From positions 1 to 64,000 of the forward strand of contig CAXTVM010000013.1 of assembly GCA_964247725.1 (NCBI GenBank): a stretch of 64,000 nt of DNA. The letters are read 5' to 3'. The stretch comes from Lichenicola sp964247725. GTDB taxonomy: Bacteria > Pseudomonadota > Alphaproteobacteria > Acetobacterales > Acetobacteraceae. The position numbers and the translations under genes are program-made. The notes under the pieces were generated by a model. The model did no database searches. It was not told where the DNA came from and was given only the letters and a program-made list of their open reading frames with translations. Below are positions 29,104 through 39,621 of this stretch, piece by piece; position 1 is the first letter of the stretch, and the number at the start of each line of letters is the position of its first letter.

Positions 29104-30417
29104 CTACGACGGCATCTTCGCTTGGGCCTTCACGCTGACCTGTCCTCCGTCTTCGAGCCCTGCCGGCGGGCTGAGGGCAACCTGCTCGCCCCCGTGCAGG
29201 CCCGTCCGCAATTCGACGGTTGTACCGAAGTCTCGGGAGATAGTGACGTCAACGAGATGGGCGACACCATCCTTGACGACCGCGACACGCAGACCCTGCC
29301 CGTTGAAGATGATCGCCTCGGCTGGCACGACAACGCCCGGCGCCGCCCGCGGGATGGCAAGATCGACATCTACGTACAGTCCAGGGCGCAGCGTTCCGTC
29401 GGGATTGGCCACGTCGACCTCCGCGCGCACAGTCCTTGACCCGGGGTTGAGTGCTACGCTGCTGCGGGTCACCACGCCCGTGAACGTGCGACCAGGCAGT
29501 TCCGGCACGCGGACCTCAGCAGGTACTCCGCTGCGAAGCTCGACGGCGTTGCTTTGGGGGACATCGACGAAGATCCGCAGCACATCCTGACGCTCCACGG
29601 TGAACGCGGGCATGCCGGTTCCCGAATTGGCGGTCACCAAGTCGCCGGTGTCGATGTTGCGGACCGTGACGATGCCGTCGAACGGCGCCGTCACCAACTC
29701 ATAGCTCACCAACGCCTTCAGATACTGGACGTCCCCGAGCTGGGCCTTCAGGTTGCCCTCCGCCACCGCCACGCTGGCCTGATTGCTTTTCAGGGTCGCG
29801 TCGTCCGCCTGCAGATTGAGACGCGTCGTATCGGCGTCCTGCTTCGAGGCCCAGCCGTCAGCCGCAAGCTTGCCCGTTCTGGCGTTCGTGACCGTTCCCA
29901 GCTTGATGTTGGCTTGGGTCTGCCGGACGTTGGCCTGAGCCACGGCTAGAGCGGCGTTGGTCTGGCTGAGCTGGCCGGCTGCCTGCGCCAGTTGTCCGTC
30001 CAGGTCGGCAGCCGCTATCCGCACGAGCAAGTCCCCGCTCTTGACCCTGCTCCCGATATCGACCCGTCGCTCGACGATGTAGCCCGTCGCGCGGGTGTAG
30101 ATGTTCGCCTGGTCGAACGGCGCGGTAGCGCCAGGAAGGGTCAGCGTGACCGGCCCATCGACGCGCATCGCCTCCGAGACCTGCAGGGTCGGCCGGTACT
30201 CGATCGCCTGCTGCTGCGTCGTCGCCGCGATGGCGTTTGTCTGCCAATGGCTCCAGGCTCCCCAGCCGATAAGCGACAGGACCAGCAATGCCGGAACCAG
30301 GTAGACGACCGGCGAAAGATGGTCCTTCTCCTTGCCGGTAGCGGTACCTGCACCATCCTTCGGGTTGGCCGCAGGTGTCAGATCCGAACTCTTTGCGTCC
30401 TCGGGACGGGTGGTCAT
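29104..30417 (-). CDS. RND efflux periplasmic adaptor (membrane fusion protein)
   Basis: Links an RND pump to an outer-membrane channel. The 437-residue protein has a cytoplasmic N-terminus, one membrane helix (VVYLVPALLVLSLIGWGAW, about 37-55), the first lipoyl half (YIVERRVDIGSRVKSGDLLV), a long coiled-coil hairpin (about residues 130-230), the second lipoyl half (ELVTAPFDGIVTVRNIDTGD), a beta-barrel and a membrane-proximal domain. Start ATG overlaps the pump gene stop by four bases, so the two are co-translated. No outer-membrane factor gene follows; a TolC-like partner must be encoded elsewhere. Export substrate unknown. Confidence 0.93.
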   Translation of the reverse strand: MTTRPEDAKSSDLTPAANPKDGAGTATGKEKDHLSPVVYLVPALLVLSLIGWGAWSHWQTNAIAATTQQQAIEYRPTLQVSEAMRVDGPVTLTLPGATAPFDQANIYTRATGYIVERRVDIGSRVKSGDLLVRIAAADLDGQLAQAAGQLSQTNAALAVAQANVRQTQANIKLGTVTNARTGKLAADGWASKQDADTTRLNLQADDATLKSNQASVAVAEGNLKAQLGDVQYLKALVSYELVTAPFDGIVTVRNIDTGDLVTANSGTGMPAFTVERQDVLRIFVDVPQSNAVELRSGVPAEVRVPELPGRTFTGVVTRSSVALNPGSRTVRAEVDVANPDGTLRPGLYVDVDLAIPRAAPGVVVPAEAIIFNGQGLRVAVVKDGVAHLVDVTISRDFGTTVELRTGLHGGEQVALSPPAGLEDGGQVSVKAQAKMPS

Positions 30418-33400
30418 GGTGCATCCTCCAGGTAGTTCTGGACCGGCTTCGGCGCGCTGCCGCGCAGGACGGTGTACAGGAACGGCACGAACAGCAGCGT
30501 GGAGCAGGTCCCGAACGAGACGCCGCCCAGCACCGCGCGAGCCAGCGCCGCATTCTGCTCCGAACCGGTGCCGAGGCCGAGCGCCATCGGCGTAAGCCCG
30601 ACGAACATGGCGATCGCCGTCATCAAGATGGGCCGGAGCCGGGTCTCACCCGCATGGATCGCGGCCTCGCCAGCGCTGCAGCCGGTGCTGTCGCGGTGCT
30701 GGCGCGCGAACGTGATGAGCAGGATCGAGTTCGAGGACGCAACGCCCACGGACATGATGGCGCCCATGAGCGATGGGATGGACAGGGTGGTCGATGTCGC
30801 GAACAGCATCACGCAGATCCCGCAGAAGGCGATCGGCAGACCGGCAAGGACAACGAACGGGTCGCCCCAGCTCTGGTAGTTGATCGCCATGAGCAGATAG
30901 ACGAACAGCAGGGCTACGACGAGACCGATTCCGATATGACGGAACGCGCTCTGCATGCTCACTATCTGTCCTGCGATGGTGACATAGTTTCCGGCAGGCA
31001 GCTGCTTTCGGGCGGCGCCGACGAGGGGCTGCAGATCGGCTGCGACCGAGGCGAGGTCGCGATCCTGAACGTTTGCATAGATATCGAACATCGGCTGTAT
31101 ATTACTGTGATTGATGGAGGTTTGTGATCCCTGCCGGGTGAGCGAGGCCACGTTCGATAGCAAGGTTGTCGTTCCGTTGGTCGAGGTGGTCAGCGGGGTG
31201 TTCATCAAGTCCGACATCTTGCTCACCAGATATTCAGGCGTCTGCACCGCGACGTTGTAGGGGATCCCGTCTGCCGGATCGACCCAGAAGTTCGGCTGCG
31301 TCTGGTAGCTCGACGCGAGGGAGATGTTGAGGTTGGTCGAGACCTGCTGCTCGGTGAGCTGAAACTGCAGTGCGCGTTCCCGATCGACGTTCAGGAGGTA
31401 TTGAGGAGCATCGACGATCTGCTGGATGTGGGCGTCGACGATGCCCCTGACCTTCTGCACCCGATCGAGCAGGCGCTCTGTCGCGGCCAGGTTCCCGGCC
31501 GCGTCCTGTCCACCGACCTGGATGTCGATGGGCGAGGGCAGACCGAAATCAAGCACCTGGGTCACAAAGTCCGCTGCCTCGAAATAGAATATTCCGTCGG
31601 GGAACCGCTGCCGCAGTTCCGCCCGAAGCGTCCGCATGTAGTCGACGCTCGGTGCATGCCCCTTGTTGAGGCTGACCAGGATAGTTCCGTCGTAGTAGGC
31701 GGTCGAGTCGACGATGCCGAACGCGAAGTTGTAGTTGTTGTTCGGCAGCCCGATGTTGTCGAGCACTAGGCCGAGATACTTCGCCGGGACAACGCCGCGG
31801 ATGGTGTCGTCGACATTCTGGAAGAACTGCTCGGCGTTCTCGATGCGCAGCCCGGATCGCGCACGTACGTGCAACTGCATCTCTCCGGTATCGATCTGCG
31901 GGAAGTAGTCGCGTCCGACGACCATGAACAGGCCGGCGCCGCTTGCGAGCACCGCGGCGACGACCAGGGAGGTTCCGATACGACGGCTCAGGACGATCCG
32001 CAGGAGCTTGCCGTAACCAAGGCGGAAGCGCTCGAACCCTCGTTCGAAGCCTGCGTGAAAACGGCCGAAGATCCCCCGAACTCCAGGCTTCGGCGGACTG
32101 GCTTCGTCTGCGCCACGCTTCTCGCCCGCGATGAGGATGTCGGCCAGAACCGGTACCAGCGTCCGGGACAGGCCGTAGGATGCAAGCATGGCGAAGACCA
32201 CGGCGAGCGCCTGCGGGGTGAACAGGTATTTCGCGGCGTCCGTCAGGAACAGGACGGCGACGAAGGCGCAGCAGATCGCGAGCGTCGAGATGAGCGCCGG
32301 CTTGGCGATGCCGGCGGCGCCTTCGACGATGGCGTGTCTGAAGTCGCGGCCTTCCTCGAGCAGCCGGTAGGTGTTCTCTATCGCCACGGTCGCATCGTCC
32401 ACCAGGATCCCCACCGCAAGGGCCAAGCCGCCGAGGGTCATGACGTTGATCGTGGCGCCCAGGGCGGAGAGGACGATCAGGGAACTCAGGATGGCGAGCG
32501 GGATCGAGACCATCACGATCACCGTCGATCGCCAGGACCCCAGGAACAAGAGGATCATGAGCCCGGTAAGGCCGGCGGCGATGCACCCTTCGGTAACCAC
32601 GTCGGAGATCGAGCTCGTTACGAGGACCGACTGGTCGAACAGGGGCGTGACGACCAGGTCCTTCGGCGCCGCCGCCTTCAGTCCCGGCAGGAGCTGCTTC
32701 ACGTTGTCGACGACCGACAGCGTCGAGGCGCTGCCGTTCTTGAGCACGTCCATCAAGACCGCGAGGCTGCCGTTCACGCGCACGATATTCTGCTGCACCT
32801 GGAACCCGTCGCGGACATGAGCGACGTCGCGGATCAGCACCGGCGCGCCATTGACCGTGGCGACCGGAAAGTTGTTGAAGGTATCAATGGCGTTCGGAGA
32901 ATCGTTGAGCTTGACGACATACTGCAGATCGCCGAACTTGACCTCTCCCGACGGCAAGGTGACGTTCTGGTCGACGATGGCGCTTGTCACCTGCGATGGC
33001 GTCAAGCCGTAACCCTGCAGGGCGTGCAGGTCCAGGTCGATGATGACCTCGCGGAGCTTGCCGCCCGACGGCGTCGGCAAGCTGCTTCCGGGGACTTGCG
33101 AGATCGCCTGGCGGAGGCGGTAATTGCCGTAGTCGTACAGCTTTTCCTCGCTCTCTCCGGACATGGCCAGCTGTATGACGGCCACCGAAGACGCGCTGTA
33201 CTGCTGTACGGTCGGAGGATTGATGCCAGGAGGAAGCAGAGCACGGATCGAATTCATCGACGATACGACTTGAGAGATCGCGAGGTCTACGCTCACGTTG
33301 GGCTGGAAGAACACCTTCTCGACGGTGATGCCCTGCAACGTGAGGCTCTCTATGTTCTTGATGCCGCTCACGCTGTTGGAGAGCGCAAATTCCGTATAGG

Positions 33401-33593
33401 TCGTGACGCGGTTTTCCATCTCCTTCGCGGAGAGGCCGGTATAGGTCCAGACGACCGACACGACGGGAATATTGACGTCCGGCAGCACGTCTTCAGGAGT
33501 GGTGACGATCGCCGATCCACCCAGAAACATGATGAGCACGGCGAGGACGAAGATGCTTATACGATACTTCAGGGCGAAAAGGACGAGACCCAC
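30414..33593 (-). CDS. RND efflux transporter permease (AcrB/HAE-like)
   Basis: Proton-driven tripartite pump subunit, 1059 residues, full length. Two homologous halves each have a large periplasmic loop. TM1 begins ALKYRISIFVLAVLIMFL. The proton-relay motif in TM4 is intact (GGLALAVGILVDDATVAIEN, with the two adjacent aspartates). The N-terminal porter domain reads DVLPDVNIPVVSVVWTYTGL. The GTG at 33593 has GGGGAA a few bases before it. Codon use and GC content look slightly lower than in the neighbouring operons, which may mark horizontal acquisition. Substrate (drug, solvent or metabolite) cannot be assigned. Confidence 0.95.
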   Translation of the reverse strand: MGLVLFALKYRISIFVLAVLIMFLGGSAIVTTPEDVLPDVNIPVVSVVWTYTGLSAKEMENRVTTYTEFALSNSVSGIKNIESLTLQGITVEKVFFQPNVSVDLAISQVVSSMNSIRALLPPGINPPTVQQYSASSVAVIQLAMSGESEEKLYDYGNYRLRQAISQVPGSSLPTPSGGKLREVIIDLDLHALQGYGLTPSQVTSAIVDQNVTLPSGEVKFGDLQYVVKLNDSPNAIDTFNNFPVATVNGAPVLIRDVAHVRDGFQVQQNIVRVNGSLAVLMDVLKNGSASTLSVVDNVKQLLPGLKAAAPKDLVVTPLFDQSVLVTSSISDVVTEGCIAAGLTGLMILLFLGSWRSTVIVMVSIPLAILSSLIVLSALGATINVMTLGGLALAVGILVDDATVAIENTYRLLEEGRDFRHAIVEGAAGIAKPALISTLAICCAFVAVLFLTDAAKYLFTPQALAVVFAMLASYGLSRTLVPVLADILIAGEKRGADEASPPKPGVRGIFGRFHAGFERGFERFRLGYGKLLRIVLSRRIGTSLVVAAVLASGAGLFMVVGRDYFPQIDTGEMQLHVRARSGLRIENAEQFFQNVDDTIRGVVPAKYLGLVLDNIGLPNNNYNFAFGIVDSTAYYDGTILVSLNKGHAPSVDYMRTLRAELRQRFPDGIFYFEAADFVTQVLDFGLPSPIDIQVGGQDAAGNLAATERLLDRVQKVRGIVDAHIQQIVDAPQYLLNVDRERALQFQLTEQQVSTNLNISLASSYQTQPNFWVDPADGIPYNVAVQTPEYLVSKMSDLMNTPLTTSTNGTTTLLSNVASLTRQGSQTSINHSNIQPMFDIYANVQDRDLASVAADLQPLVGAARKQLPAGNYVTIAGQIVSMQSAFRHIGIGLVVALLFVYLLMAINYQSWGDPFVVLAGLPIAFCGICVMLFATSTTLSIPSLMGAIMSVGVASSNSILLITFARQHRDSTGCSAGEAAIHAGETRLRPILMTAIAMFVGLTPMALGLGTGSEQNAALARAVLGGVSFGTCSTLLFVPFLYTVLRGSAPKPVQNYLEDAP

Positions 33594-33887
33594 TTAGTTT
33601 CCCCATGCCGGCTACGCTCATCAAGGCGTGTCGTCGTCGCTTCGTCCGACTGCAAGCTGGCGGTGGACGGCTTCGGTTCCGGCGGGCCATGCCGGTGAAG
33701 GCCGTGGAGTCGACGGGCCTCGCCAACCGACGCCCTGCATCGAAGATCAAGTCTCCGACTCGTCTGGCGCGGAGGGAAGGGTCGGAATCTACCTATGGTG
33801 AAGCTGCTGGCCGTCAGCTCTCGCGACGGCGCCCGCCCGCGTTGTCGTCGGGCCCTGCCTGGCGTTCGCGAGCGCGGTCCTGGACGC
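33594..33887. other. 294-base spacer upstream of the RND operon
   Basis: Between the GTG of the RND pump and the stop of the ABC permease, both minus strand. It should contain the RND promoter and the end of the ABC transcript. No regulator gene, clear operator or strong hairpin is visible. Confidence 0.4.
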
Positions 33888-36475
33888 CTAGTCCTGCCGG
33901 AGCAGCGAGGCCGGGCTCGCGGCCAGCGCGCGGCGGGTGGCCAGGTGTCCGGCCAGCAGCATCAGCAGAATCGCGGCCCCGCCGACCGCGGCCACGGTGC
34001 CGCCCAGGAACGCCCATGGCGCCTGCAGCACCCAGCGCATCAGCAGCCAGCTCAGCAGGGCGCCGACCAGGGCCGCCAGCCCGCCGGCGACCGCCCCCAG
34101 CACCGCGAACTCGACCAGCCACGCCGCCTGCAGCTGCGCGCCGGTGGCGCCCAGCACGCGCAGCACCGCCGCCTCCGCGACCCGCTGGCGCTGCGTCGAG
34201 GCCAGCGTCGCCGCCAGCACCAGCGCGCCCGACAGCAGCGCCACCGCGCCGATCGCCGCCAGCGCCCCGGCCAGGCGCCCGACCAGGAGGCCGACCTGTT
34301 CCAGGATGTCGGCCACGCGGATGCCGGTGACGCTGGGCAGCGCGTCGGTCACCGCCGCCAGCACCGCCGCGTCGCCGCGCTCGCCGCCGGTCGTCGCCAC
34401 CGTGGCGACCATCGTGTGCGGCGCCGCCGACAGCAGCCCGGGCGAGGCGACGAAGGCGAAGTTGAGCTGCAGCGAGCGCCAGGCGATGTCGCGCAGGCTG
34501 GCGACGCGCAGGTCGATGTCGCGGCCGAGCACGTTGAGCGTCACTACCGAGCCGACATGCACCCCCCAGCCGGCGGCGAGCCCGGAATCGAACGACAGCA
34601 GCGGCGGCCCGTCATAGCCGGCCGGCCACCACCGCCCCGCCACGACGTGCGTATCCGGCGGCGGCGCCCCGGCGATGGTGAGCCCGTGGTCGCCGCGCAG
34701 CGCCCAGCGGGTGCCGGCGCTGGCCCGCACCCGCTCCGCCGGCACCCCGTCCACCGCGACCACGCGGGTGCGCAGGCTGGGCAGCGCCCGCACCTGGCCG
34801 ACCGTGCCCTGGCCGGCCAGCACCGCGTCGAAGCGGGCCATCTCGTCCGGCTGCAGGTCGATGAAGTAGAAGGAGGGCGCCTGCCGCGGCAGCTGGTCGA
34901 GCAGGGCGGCGCGCAGGTCGCCGTCGGCCAGCGCCACCGTCGCCAGCACGGTGAGCCCGACCCCCAGCGCCAGCAGCAGCCGCGCCGCCGGCGCCGCCGG
35001 ACGGCCGAGGGCGGCCAGCCCCAGCCGCAGCGCGATCCGGGCCGTGCCGGCCCCGCCGCGCGGCCGCGGCAGCCGGTGCGCCAGCCACGTCAGCCCCCAG
35101 CCCGCCAGCCGGAAGCCGCCCAGCACCACCGCGGTCACGGCGCAGAAGCCGAGCGCAAGCCGCCGGTCCGGCGCGGTCAGCACCGCCAGCAGCACCAGCA
35201 GCAGCGACAGGGCGGCGATCGCGGCGAGGCTGCCGATCCGCCGGCGCCGGTCCAGCGCCGGGGCCCCGCCCGGTCCCCCGCCTGGCCCGCGGAACAGCAC
35301 CGCCGGCGCCACCGTGGCGGCGCGGACGATCGGCGACAGCGTGAACAGCAGCGAGACCACAATCCCGAACGCCGACGCCAGCCCGACCGGCGCCCATTGC
35401 AGCCCGCCCTGCGGCGCCACCGGCAGCAGCGAGCCCAGCGCCCGCACTGCAAGCGGCGGCAGCACCAGCCCGACCAGCACGCCGGCAGCGATGCCGGCGG
35501 CGCAGAGCCCCGCCACCTGTAGGGCGAACACGGAGGCCGCCAGCGCCGGAGTCGCCCCCAGCGCCCGCAGCACCGCCAGCGTGCGCGCCCGCGACTCGAG
35601 CCAGCTCGACACCCCGGCCGCCACCCCCATGCCGCCCAGCAGCAGGGCGGCAAGCGCGATCAGGGTCATGAACAGCGCGACCTGGCCGACCGCCCGGCTC
35701 AGCGCCGGCGCCGCGTCGTCGATGTCGCGGATGTGCCAGTCCTGGCCGGGGAAGGCGTCGGCGACCGCGCGGGCCAGCGCCCGCGACCGCGCCAGCCGCG
35801 CCCGGCCGGTCTCGTGGCGGCCGGCGTCCGGCAGCACCACCCGCAGCGAATCCGTCAGCAGCGCGCCCGGCCGCACCAGGTCCGCGGCGGCCAGCGCCGA
35901 GCGGGCGATCAGCACCGACGGCGCCAGCGCCGCCTGCCCGGCCGCGTCGGGCACCCGGTCGAGCGGGGCCGTGATCCGGAACCGCTCGTCGCCGACCCGA
36001 ACCACGGCGCCGGGCGCCAGGCCCAGCCGGTCCGGCACCAGCGGGTCCGGCGCCAAACCCGGCACGCCGCCGTCCGCCAGCGCCGCCGCGATCGTACCGC
36101 CGCCCGCCACCGACGCCCGCCCGACCAGAGGGTAGGCCGGATCCACCGCCGACAGCTCGACCAGCATGCGGCGGCCGTTCCCGGCGTAGAGCATCGAGCG
36201 CATGCGCTCGACCGATGAGGTCCGGGCGCCCCGTGCCCGCAGGAAGGCCGCCAGCCGGTCCGGCAGCGGCTCGCTGCCCTCGATGGCGAGATCGCCGCCG
36301 AGGATGGCGCGGCGCTGCTCGGCCACCCCCTGCTGGATCGCGTCGCGCAGGCCGCCGATGGTACCGATCGCAGCCACGCCCAGCGCCAGGCACAGCAGCA
36401 CGATGCCCACGCCGCGGACCATGCCCCGACCGCCGCGCCAATCGCGCAGCGCCAGCCGGACGGCGAGCCCGAGGC

Positions 36476-37333
<858 letters not shown>

Positions 37334-37394
37334 GGAGGCTGCATATGGCCGCGGTTCCGGCAACACCAAGGGCGGCCGCCCAGCCCGCGGACGG

Positions 37395-38063
37395 ATGGCG
37401 GCCGTATGCGCGGTGACGGCATTCGTGCGCCGGCTGGCGGTGCTGGCGCCGCTGCTGGGGCCGGCTGCGGCGGCCGCGGACGCGCCCCCGCGCACCGTGC
37501 GCATCCTGGCCTTCGGCGACAGCCTGACCGCCGGCTACGGGCTGCCGCACGGTGATGGCTTCGTGGCGCAGCTGCAGGCGGCACTCGACCGGGCCGGCGC
37601 CCACGCGACGGTGCTCGACGCCGGCGTGTCCGGCGACACCAGCGCCGACGGCCTGGCGCGCCTGGACTGGGCGTTGGGCGACCGTCCGGACGCCGCCATC
37701 GTCGAGCTCGGCGCCAATGACGGGCTGCGCGGGCTCGATCCTGGACAGCTGCAGCGCAACCTCGGCGCCATCCTCGACCGCCTGCAGGCGCTGCACATCC
37801 CGGTGCTGCTGAGCGGCATGTACGCGCCGCCCAACCTCGGCGCGGGCTACGAGCAGGCGTTTCGCGGCGTGTACGACCGATTGTCGCAGCGACCGGGGCT
37901 GCTCTACGACCCGTTCTTCCTGGCCAACGTCGCCGGCGACCGCGCGCTGAACCAGGCCGACGGGATCCATCCGCAGCCGGCGGGCGTCGCCATCATCGTG
38001 CGCCGCCTGACGCCGCTGGTCCTGCGGCTGGTGGCCGAGGCGCGGTCCGGGACCACGGGCTGA
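37395..38063 (+). CDS. tesA: Periplasmic arylesterase/lysophospholipase (TesA, GDSL family)
   Basis: SGNH hydrolase acting on esters and thioesters in the periplasm. From ATG at 37395 it has 222 residues with a signal peptide (RRLAVLAPLLGPAAAAADA). An ATG at 37332 would overlap the divergent ATPase start and lengthen the n-region. All blocks are present: FGDSLTAGYG (nucleophile S43), DAGVSGDTSADG (Gly), ELGANDGLRG (Asn108) and DGIHPQPAG (D189/H192). Neighbouring YbbA/YbbP-type genes agree with the known synteny. Confidence 0.94.
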   Translation: MAAVCAVTAFVRRLAVLAPLLGPAAAAADAPPRTVRILAFGDSLTAGYGLPHGDGFVAQLQAALDRAGAHATVLDAGVSGDTSADGLARLDWALGDRPDAAIVELGANDGLRGLDPGQLQRNLGAILDRLQALHIPVLLSGMYAPPNLGAGYEQAFRGVYDRLSQRPGLLYDPFFLANVAGDRALNQADGIHPQPAGVAIIVRRLTPLVLRLVAEARSGTTG

Positions 38064-38148
38064 TCGCATCGGCGGCCTTAACCGGGCCTTTACCAGCCTC
38101 CCCCCATGTTCGCGCCGGGATCACACGGGTTGGCGAGGCGCGTTCGAC

Positions 38149-38973
38149 ATGGACATCACGATCGGCAGCGGTGCCACGACCCTCGCCCTGCGTCCGGCGG
38201 GCGCCAAGCCGGTTACGGCCAGGGGAAACCGCGGATGCGCCGCCTGCCGGGAGCATCAGCCGCTGTTCCCGTTCACCATGGCGTTCCAGCCGATCGTCGA
38301 CCTCGAGGAGAACCGCATCGACGCCTACGAGGCGCTGGTGCGGGGGCCGTCGGGCGAAGGCGCCGGCCACGTGCTGGACCAGGTCCGGCCGGAGAACACC
38401 TACGCCTTCGACCAGGCCTGCCGGGTCAAGGCGATCGAGCTGGCGGCCCGGCTGGGGCTGGACCGGCAGCTGAGCATCAACTTCCTGCCCAACGCCGTCT
38501 ACGAGCCGCGCGCCTGCATCCAGACGACGCTGAACGCTGCCTCGAGGACCGGCTTCCCGCTCGACCGGCTGACCTTCGAGATCCTGGAGTCGGAGAGCAT
38601 CGCCGACACCCGCCACCTGATCAACATCGTCGGCGAGTACCGCCGGCACGGCTTCAAGATCGCCCTCGACGACTTCGCCACCGGCTACTCCGGGCTGGCG
38701 CGGCTGGCGGAGCTGCGGCCCGACATCGTCAAGATCGACCGCCTCCTGGTGGCGGACTGCGACCGCGACCGCTACCGGCTGGCGATCGTGGCGGGCATGG
38801 TGCGGATCGGCGCCGAGCTCGGCGTGAAAGTGATCGTCGAGGGCGTGGAGCGGCTGGGAGAGGTCGAGGCGCTGCGGTCGGTCGGCGCGCGCTTCGTGCA
38901 GGGCTTCCACTTCGGGAGGCCGCTGTTCGAGGCGGTCGCCCGCGACGCCGACATCGCCTGGTCGGTCGGCTGA
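38149..38973 (+). CDS. EAL-domain cyclic-di-GMP phosphodiesterase
   Basis: Soluble EAL protein of 274 residues that should hydrolyse c-di-GMP to pGpG. The catalytic set is complete: E61 in YEALVRG, N111 in INFLPN, E144 in FEILESES, D174-D175 in LDDFATGYSG, K195 in KIDRL, E231/E234 in EGVE and Q251 in QGFHFGRPL. An N-terminal CAAC motif (C30, C33) before the domain could bind metal or respond to redox state. There is no membrane segment or other sensor domain. Together with the diguanylate cyclase at 14-17 kb, the window carries both c-di-GMP synthesis and breakdown functions. Confidence 0.92.
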   Translation: MDITIGSGATTLALRPAGAKPVTARGNRGCAACREHQPLFPFTMAFQPIVDLEENRIDAYEALVRGPSGEGAGHVLDQVRPENTYAFDQACRVKAIELAARLGLDRQLSINFLPNAVYEPRACIQTTLNAASRTGFPLDRLTFEILESESIADTRHLINIVGEYRRHGFKIALDDFATGYSGLARLAELRPDIVKIDRLLVADCDRDRYRLAIVAGMVRIGAELGVKVIVEGVERLGEVEALRSVGARFVQGFHFGRPLFEAVARDADIAWSVG

Positions 38974-39015
38974 CGCCATCCTGCCGGCACGGCCGCGGCG
39001 CCGTCGGAGGCCGCT

Positions 39016-39040
39016 CGAACCGGCGCGACCCTGCCCCGTT
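39016..39040 (+). promoter_or_regulatory. Candidate sigma-EcfG promoter before DUF3140 gene
   Basis: CGAAC (39016-39020), 16 bases, then CGTT (39037-39040). The alphaproteobacterial general-stress consensus is GGAAC-N16/17-CGTT, so only one position differs. The element lies 26 bases before the ATG of the DUF3140 gene, which also has a GAGGAG ribosome-binding site. Confidence 0.5.
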
Positions 39041-39065
39041 GCAGCGCCGGACGCGAGGAGACGGC

Positions 39066-39428
39066 ATGACCGACGACGATCACCGGGAGATCAGCGCCGC
39101 CTTCAAGGAGGCGGTGAACATGACGCCATCGGCGCTGGAGAGATGGCTGGGCACCGAGGAGTCCCGCTCGGTCGGCTGGGCCGATGGCGCCAGCAAGACG
39201 AAGGCCGGCGGCACCGAGGCGGTCGGCCACGAGTCCGGCCACCGCATCGTCGAGATCCGCCACAAGAAGGCGACCGACCTGACTGAGGACGATTACGCGC
39301 AAATGAGGAAGGTGGTCGGCTACGTGCACCGGCACTTGGCGCAGAGGCCGTCCAGCGACGTCGAGCACAGCCGCTGGCGCGCCTCGCTGATGAACTGGGG
39401 CCACGACCCGCTGCGGGACAAGGCGTGA
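39066..39428 (+). CDS. DUF3140 domain-containing protein
   Basis: Small soluble protein of 120 residues (MTDDDHREISAAFKEAVNMT...). It has the DUF3140 pattern: an N-terminal helix with FKEAVNMTPSALERWL, a GHESGHRIVEI motif and a C-terminal MRKVVGYVHRHLAQRP...SLMNWGHDPL segment that often accompanies DNA-binding-like small proteins. Function unknown. GAGGAG precedes the ATG, and a near-consensus EcfG promoter lies immediately upstream, so stress-induced expression is likely. Neighbours (EAL, photolyase-like, catalase-like) fit a stress role. Confidence 0.85.
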   Translation: MTDDDHREISAAFKEAVNMTPSALERWLGTEESRSVGWADGASKTKAGGTEAVGHESGHRIVEIRHKKATDLTEDDYAQMRKVVGYVHRHLAQRPSSDVEHSRWRASLMNWGHDPLRDKA

Positions 39429-39621
39429 GCGCCCGTTCGGGAACGGGGTGTGCCGAGCGACTGCGCCGCGGCGACGCGGCACCCCCGGCCCGTCCTTCGA
39501 GAACCGGAGCGGAGCGGCCTCCTGGCCGTGACCCTCGGCAAGTGCGGGAAGCGCGTCGGATCGCCAGCACGGCGCGGTCTCGAGCAGGCTCCCGGCCGGC
39601 GGTGCGGCTTCGGCGTTTGGA

